From: Bacteroidales bacterium
GTDB taxonomy: Bacteria; Bacteroidota; Bacteroidia; Bacteroidales; UBA932
Direction of reading: 5' to 3'
Length of the DNA stretch: 6,663 nt
Assembly: GCA_021443625.1 (NCBI GenBank)
Contig: JABUTP010000004.1
Span: forward strand, 1 to 6,663
Part shown: positions 5,079-6,663 of the stretch, one piece after another
Position numbering within the stretch: position 1 is the first letter of the stretch
How the letters are laid out: the number at the start of each line of letters is the position of its first letter
Notes under the pieces: model-generated
What the model was told of the DNA's origin: nothing
Database searches by the model: none
Seen by the model: only the letters and a program-made list of their open reading frames with translations
Translations under genes and position numbers: made by a program

Positions 5079-6663
5079 TTATTCACCGAGGATTTCCATC
5101 ACTTTGATGGCACTCATGGCGATACGGGTTCCGGGGCCGAAGATTGCTGCAGCACCGGCCTTGTAGAGGAAGTCGTAGTCCTGGGCGGGGATTACACCAC
5201 CGACGGTTACGATAATGTCCTCACGTCCGTACTTCTTGAGTTCTGCAATAACCTGAGGCACGAGAGTCTTGTGTCCGGCTGCAAGGGACGATATTCCGAT
5301 AACGTGAACATCGTTTTCAACGGCCTGCTTCACGGCCTCTTCGGGAGTCTGGAACAGAGGGCCCATATCCACGTCAAAACCGCAGTCGGCATAGCCGGTA
5401 CCTACGACTTTGGCTCCGCGGTCGTGACCGTCCTGACCGAGTTTGGCTATCATGATACGGGGCTGGCGTCCTTCGCGCGCTGCGAAAGCGGCAACCATCT
5501 CCTTGGCCTTCTCAAATTCGGCATCGCTCTTGACTTCTGAAGAATAAACACCTGTATTCATACGTATAACAGCTTTATAACGACCAACCACCTTTTCGCA
5601 GGCGTCGGAGATTTCACCTAATGTAGCACGTACCTTGGCAGCCTCCACTGCAAGTTCGAGGAGGTTTCCGTTACCCTCGGCCACGGCCTTGGTAATGGCT
5701 TCGAGAGCGGCCTTCACGGCAGCCTCGTCGCGGGTTGCCCTCAGCTGGCGGAGGCGCTCAACCTGACTTTCGCGAACCTTGGTGTTGTCCACGTCGAGAA
5801 TCTCGATGGGATCCTCGTGGTCGAGGCGGTATTCGTTGATACCGATAATCTTCTCAAGACCGCTGTCGATGCGGGCCTGCTTGCGGGCAGCCGCCTCTTC
5901 GATGCGAAGTTTGGGAATACCGGTCTCGATGGCCTTGGCCATACCGCCGAGTTCCTCAACTTCCTGGATGAGTTTCCAGGCTGAGTCGGCGAGTTCCTTG
6001 GTGAGACTTTCAACATAGTAGCTGCCTGCCCAGGGATCGACGCTGCGGCACACATTGGTCTCTTCCTGGATGTAAATCTGGGTATTGCGGGCAATGCGGG
6101 CGCTGAAGTCGGTGGGAAGGGCGATGGCCTCGTCGAGAGCGTTGGTATGGAGACTCTGGGTGTGTCCCAAAGCGGCTCCCATAGCCTCGATGCAGGTACG
6201 GGCCACGTTGTTGAACGGATCCTGCTCGGTAAGGGACCAGCCGGATGTCTGGCTGTGGGTACGAAGGGCAAGACTCTTGGGGTTCTTGGGATTGAACTGG
6301 CTTACAATCTTGGCCCAGAGCATACGGGCGGCACGCATCTTGGCAATCTCCATGAAGTGGTTCATACCGATGGCCCAGAAGAACGAGAGACGGGGTGCGA
6401 ATGCATCTACGTCGATGCCGGCCTTGATACCGGTGCGGAGATACTCCAGACCGTCGGCAAGGGTGTATGCCATCTCAATGTCGTTGGTGGCACCCGCTTC
6501 CTGCATATGGTAGCCGCTGATGGAGATCGAATTAAACTTGGGCATATACTTGGAGGTATAGGCGAAGATGTCACCGATGATTCTCATTGAGAACTCGGGG
6601 GGATATATATAGGTGTTGCGCACCATGAACTCCTTGAGGATGTCGTTCTGGATGGTACCTGCC
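5079..6663 (-). CDS. mutB: Methylmalonyl-CoA mutase large (catalytic) subunit, C-terminal part (partial)
   Basis: About 527 codons, open to the window edge; the full protein is usually about 710-720 residues, so roughly the first 190 are missing. The enzyme interconverts succinyl-CoA and (R)-methylmalonyl-CoA using adenosylcobalamin, part of the succinate-propionate pathway of Bacteroidales. The visible part opens with [22 protein letters not shown] and [17 protein letters not shown]; the Arg of VRNTY and the His of GYHMQ correspond to substrate-contacting Arg207 and His244 of the Propionibacterium enzyme. The TIM barrel continues to about residue 370 of the visible part. The cobalamin-binding domain fills the last 129 residues, with [11 protein letters not shown] (lower axial His and its Lys/Asp partners), GISSLAAGH and TVGGVIP. 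It ends in TAA 5079-5081. The internal ATG at 6626 lies inside conserved sequence and is not the true start. The small subunit gene is usually just upstream, beyond the window. The intact cobalamin domain argues against the inactive small subunit. Confidence 0.95.
   Translation of the reverse strand, partial: AGTIQNDILKEFMVRNTYIYPPEFSMRIIGDIFAYTSKYMPKFNSISISGYHMQEAGATNDIEMAYTLADGLEYLRTGIKAGIDVDAFAPRLSFFWAIGMNHFMEIAKMRAARMLWAKIVSQFNPKNPKSLALRTHSQTSGWSLTEQDPFNNVARTCIEAMGAALGHTQSLHTNALDEAIALPTDFSARIARNTQIYIQEETNVCRSVDPWAGSYYVESLTKELADSAWKLIQEVEELGGMAKAIETGIPKLRIEEAAARKQARIDSGLEKIIGINEYRLDHEDPIEILDVDNTKVRESQVERLRQLRATRDEAAVKAALEAITKAVAEGNGNLLELAVEAAKVRATLGEISDACEKVVGRYKAVIRMNTGVYSSEVKSDAEFEKAKEMVAAFAAREGRQPRIMIAKLGQDGHDRGAKVVGTGYADCGFDVDMGPLFQTPEEAVKQAVENDVHVIGISSLAAGHKTLVPQVIAELKKYGREDIIVTVGGVIPAQDYDFLYKAGAAAIFGPGTRIAMSAIKVMEILGE

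Noticed and set aside
5007..5540. A 177-codon plus-strand frame opposite the mutase C-terminus, starting within the terminator region.
   Set aside because: It is antisense to a strongly conserved domain, begins between two terminators and shows no recognisable motif.

Overview
The window looks like chromosomal DNA from a member of the Bacteroidota, most likely order Bacteroidales. Three things point there: a TTTG / 19 bp / TAnnTTTG promoter of the Bacteroidota type in front of rpsU, a uronate operon whose starts have no clear Shine-Dalgarno (SD) sequence, and the grouping of rpsU, a tyrosine recombinase and a short hibernation factor, which is a familiar Bacteroidetes neighbourhood. The coding DNA is fairly GC-rich, which could fit an Alistipes/Rikenellaceae-like genome, but I cannot fix the genus. 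Nothing in the window looks like a phage, IS or CRISPR element.

Bases 1-3375 (+) are the end of a hexuronate-use operon with gaps of only 11-22 bp: the 3' end of uxaC (uronate isomerase), kdgK (KDG kinase), eda (KDPG aldolase) and an ExuT-like MFS transporter. Together they take up hexuronates such as galacturonate or glucuronate and finish their breakdown to pyruvate and glyceraldehyde-3-phosphate. The oxidoreductase and dehydratase steps (UxaB/UxuB, UxaA/UxuA) are not in the window. A hairpin at 3415-3443 separates this operon from the convergent hpf.

Bases 3446-4976 are a ribosome-linked locus. On the minus strand a XerC/D-type tyrosine recombinase runs into hpf (short hibernation-promoting factor) with an 11 bp overlap. 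On the plus strand rpsU (bS21) reads away from a shared 114 bp intergenic region. The recombinase reading frame is broken by one in-frame TAG at 4263-4265, although every catalytic residue downstream is kept. All three genes carry strong SD sequences, unlike the uronate genes next door. This fits bS21-linked, SD-dependent control known from Bacteroidota.

Bases 4975-5063 hold two consecutive terminator hairpins between rpsU and a convergent gene. Bases 5079-6663 (-) are the C-terminal three quarters of the large subunit of coenzyme-B12-dependent methylmalonyl-CoA mutase, which in Bacteroidales serves the succinate-to-propionate route. Its 5' end lies beyond the window.

I do not see an undescribed system. 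The most notable observations are the amber-interrupted recombinase and the confinement of strong SD sequences to the rpsU/xer/hpf locus.
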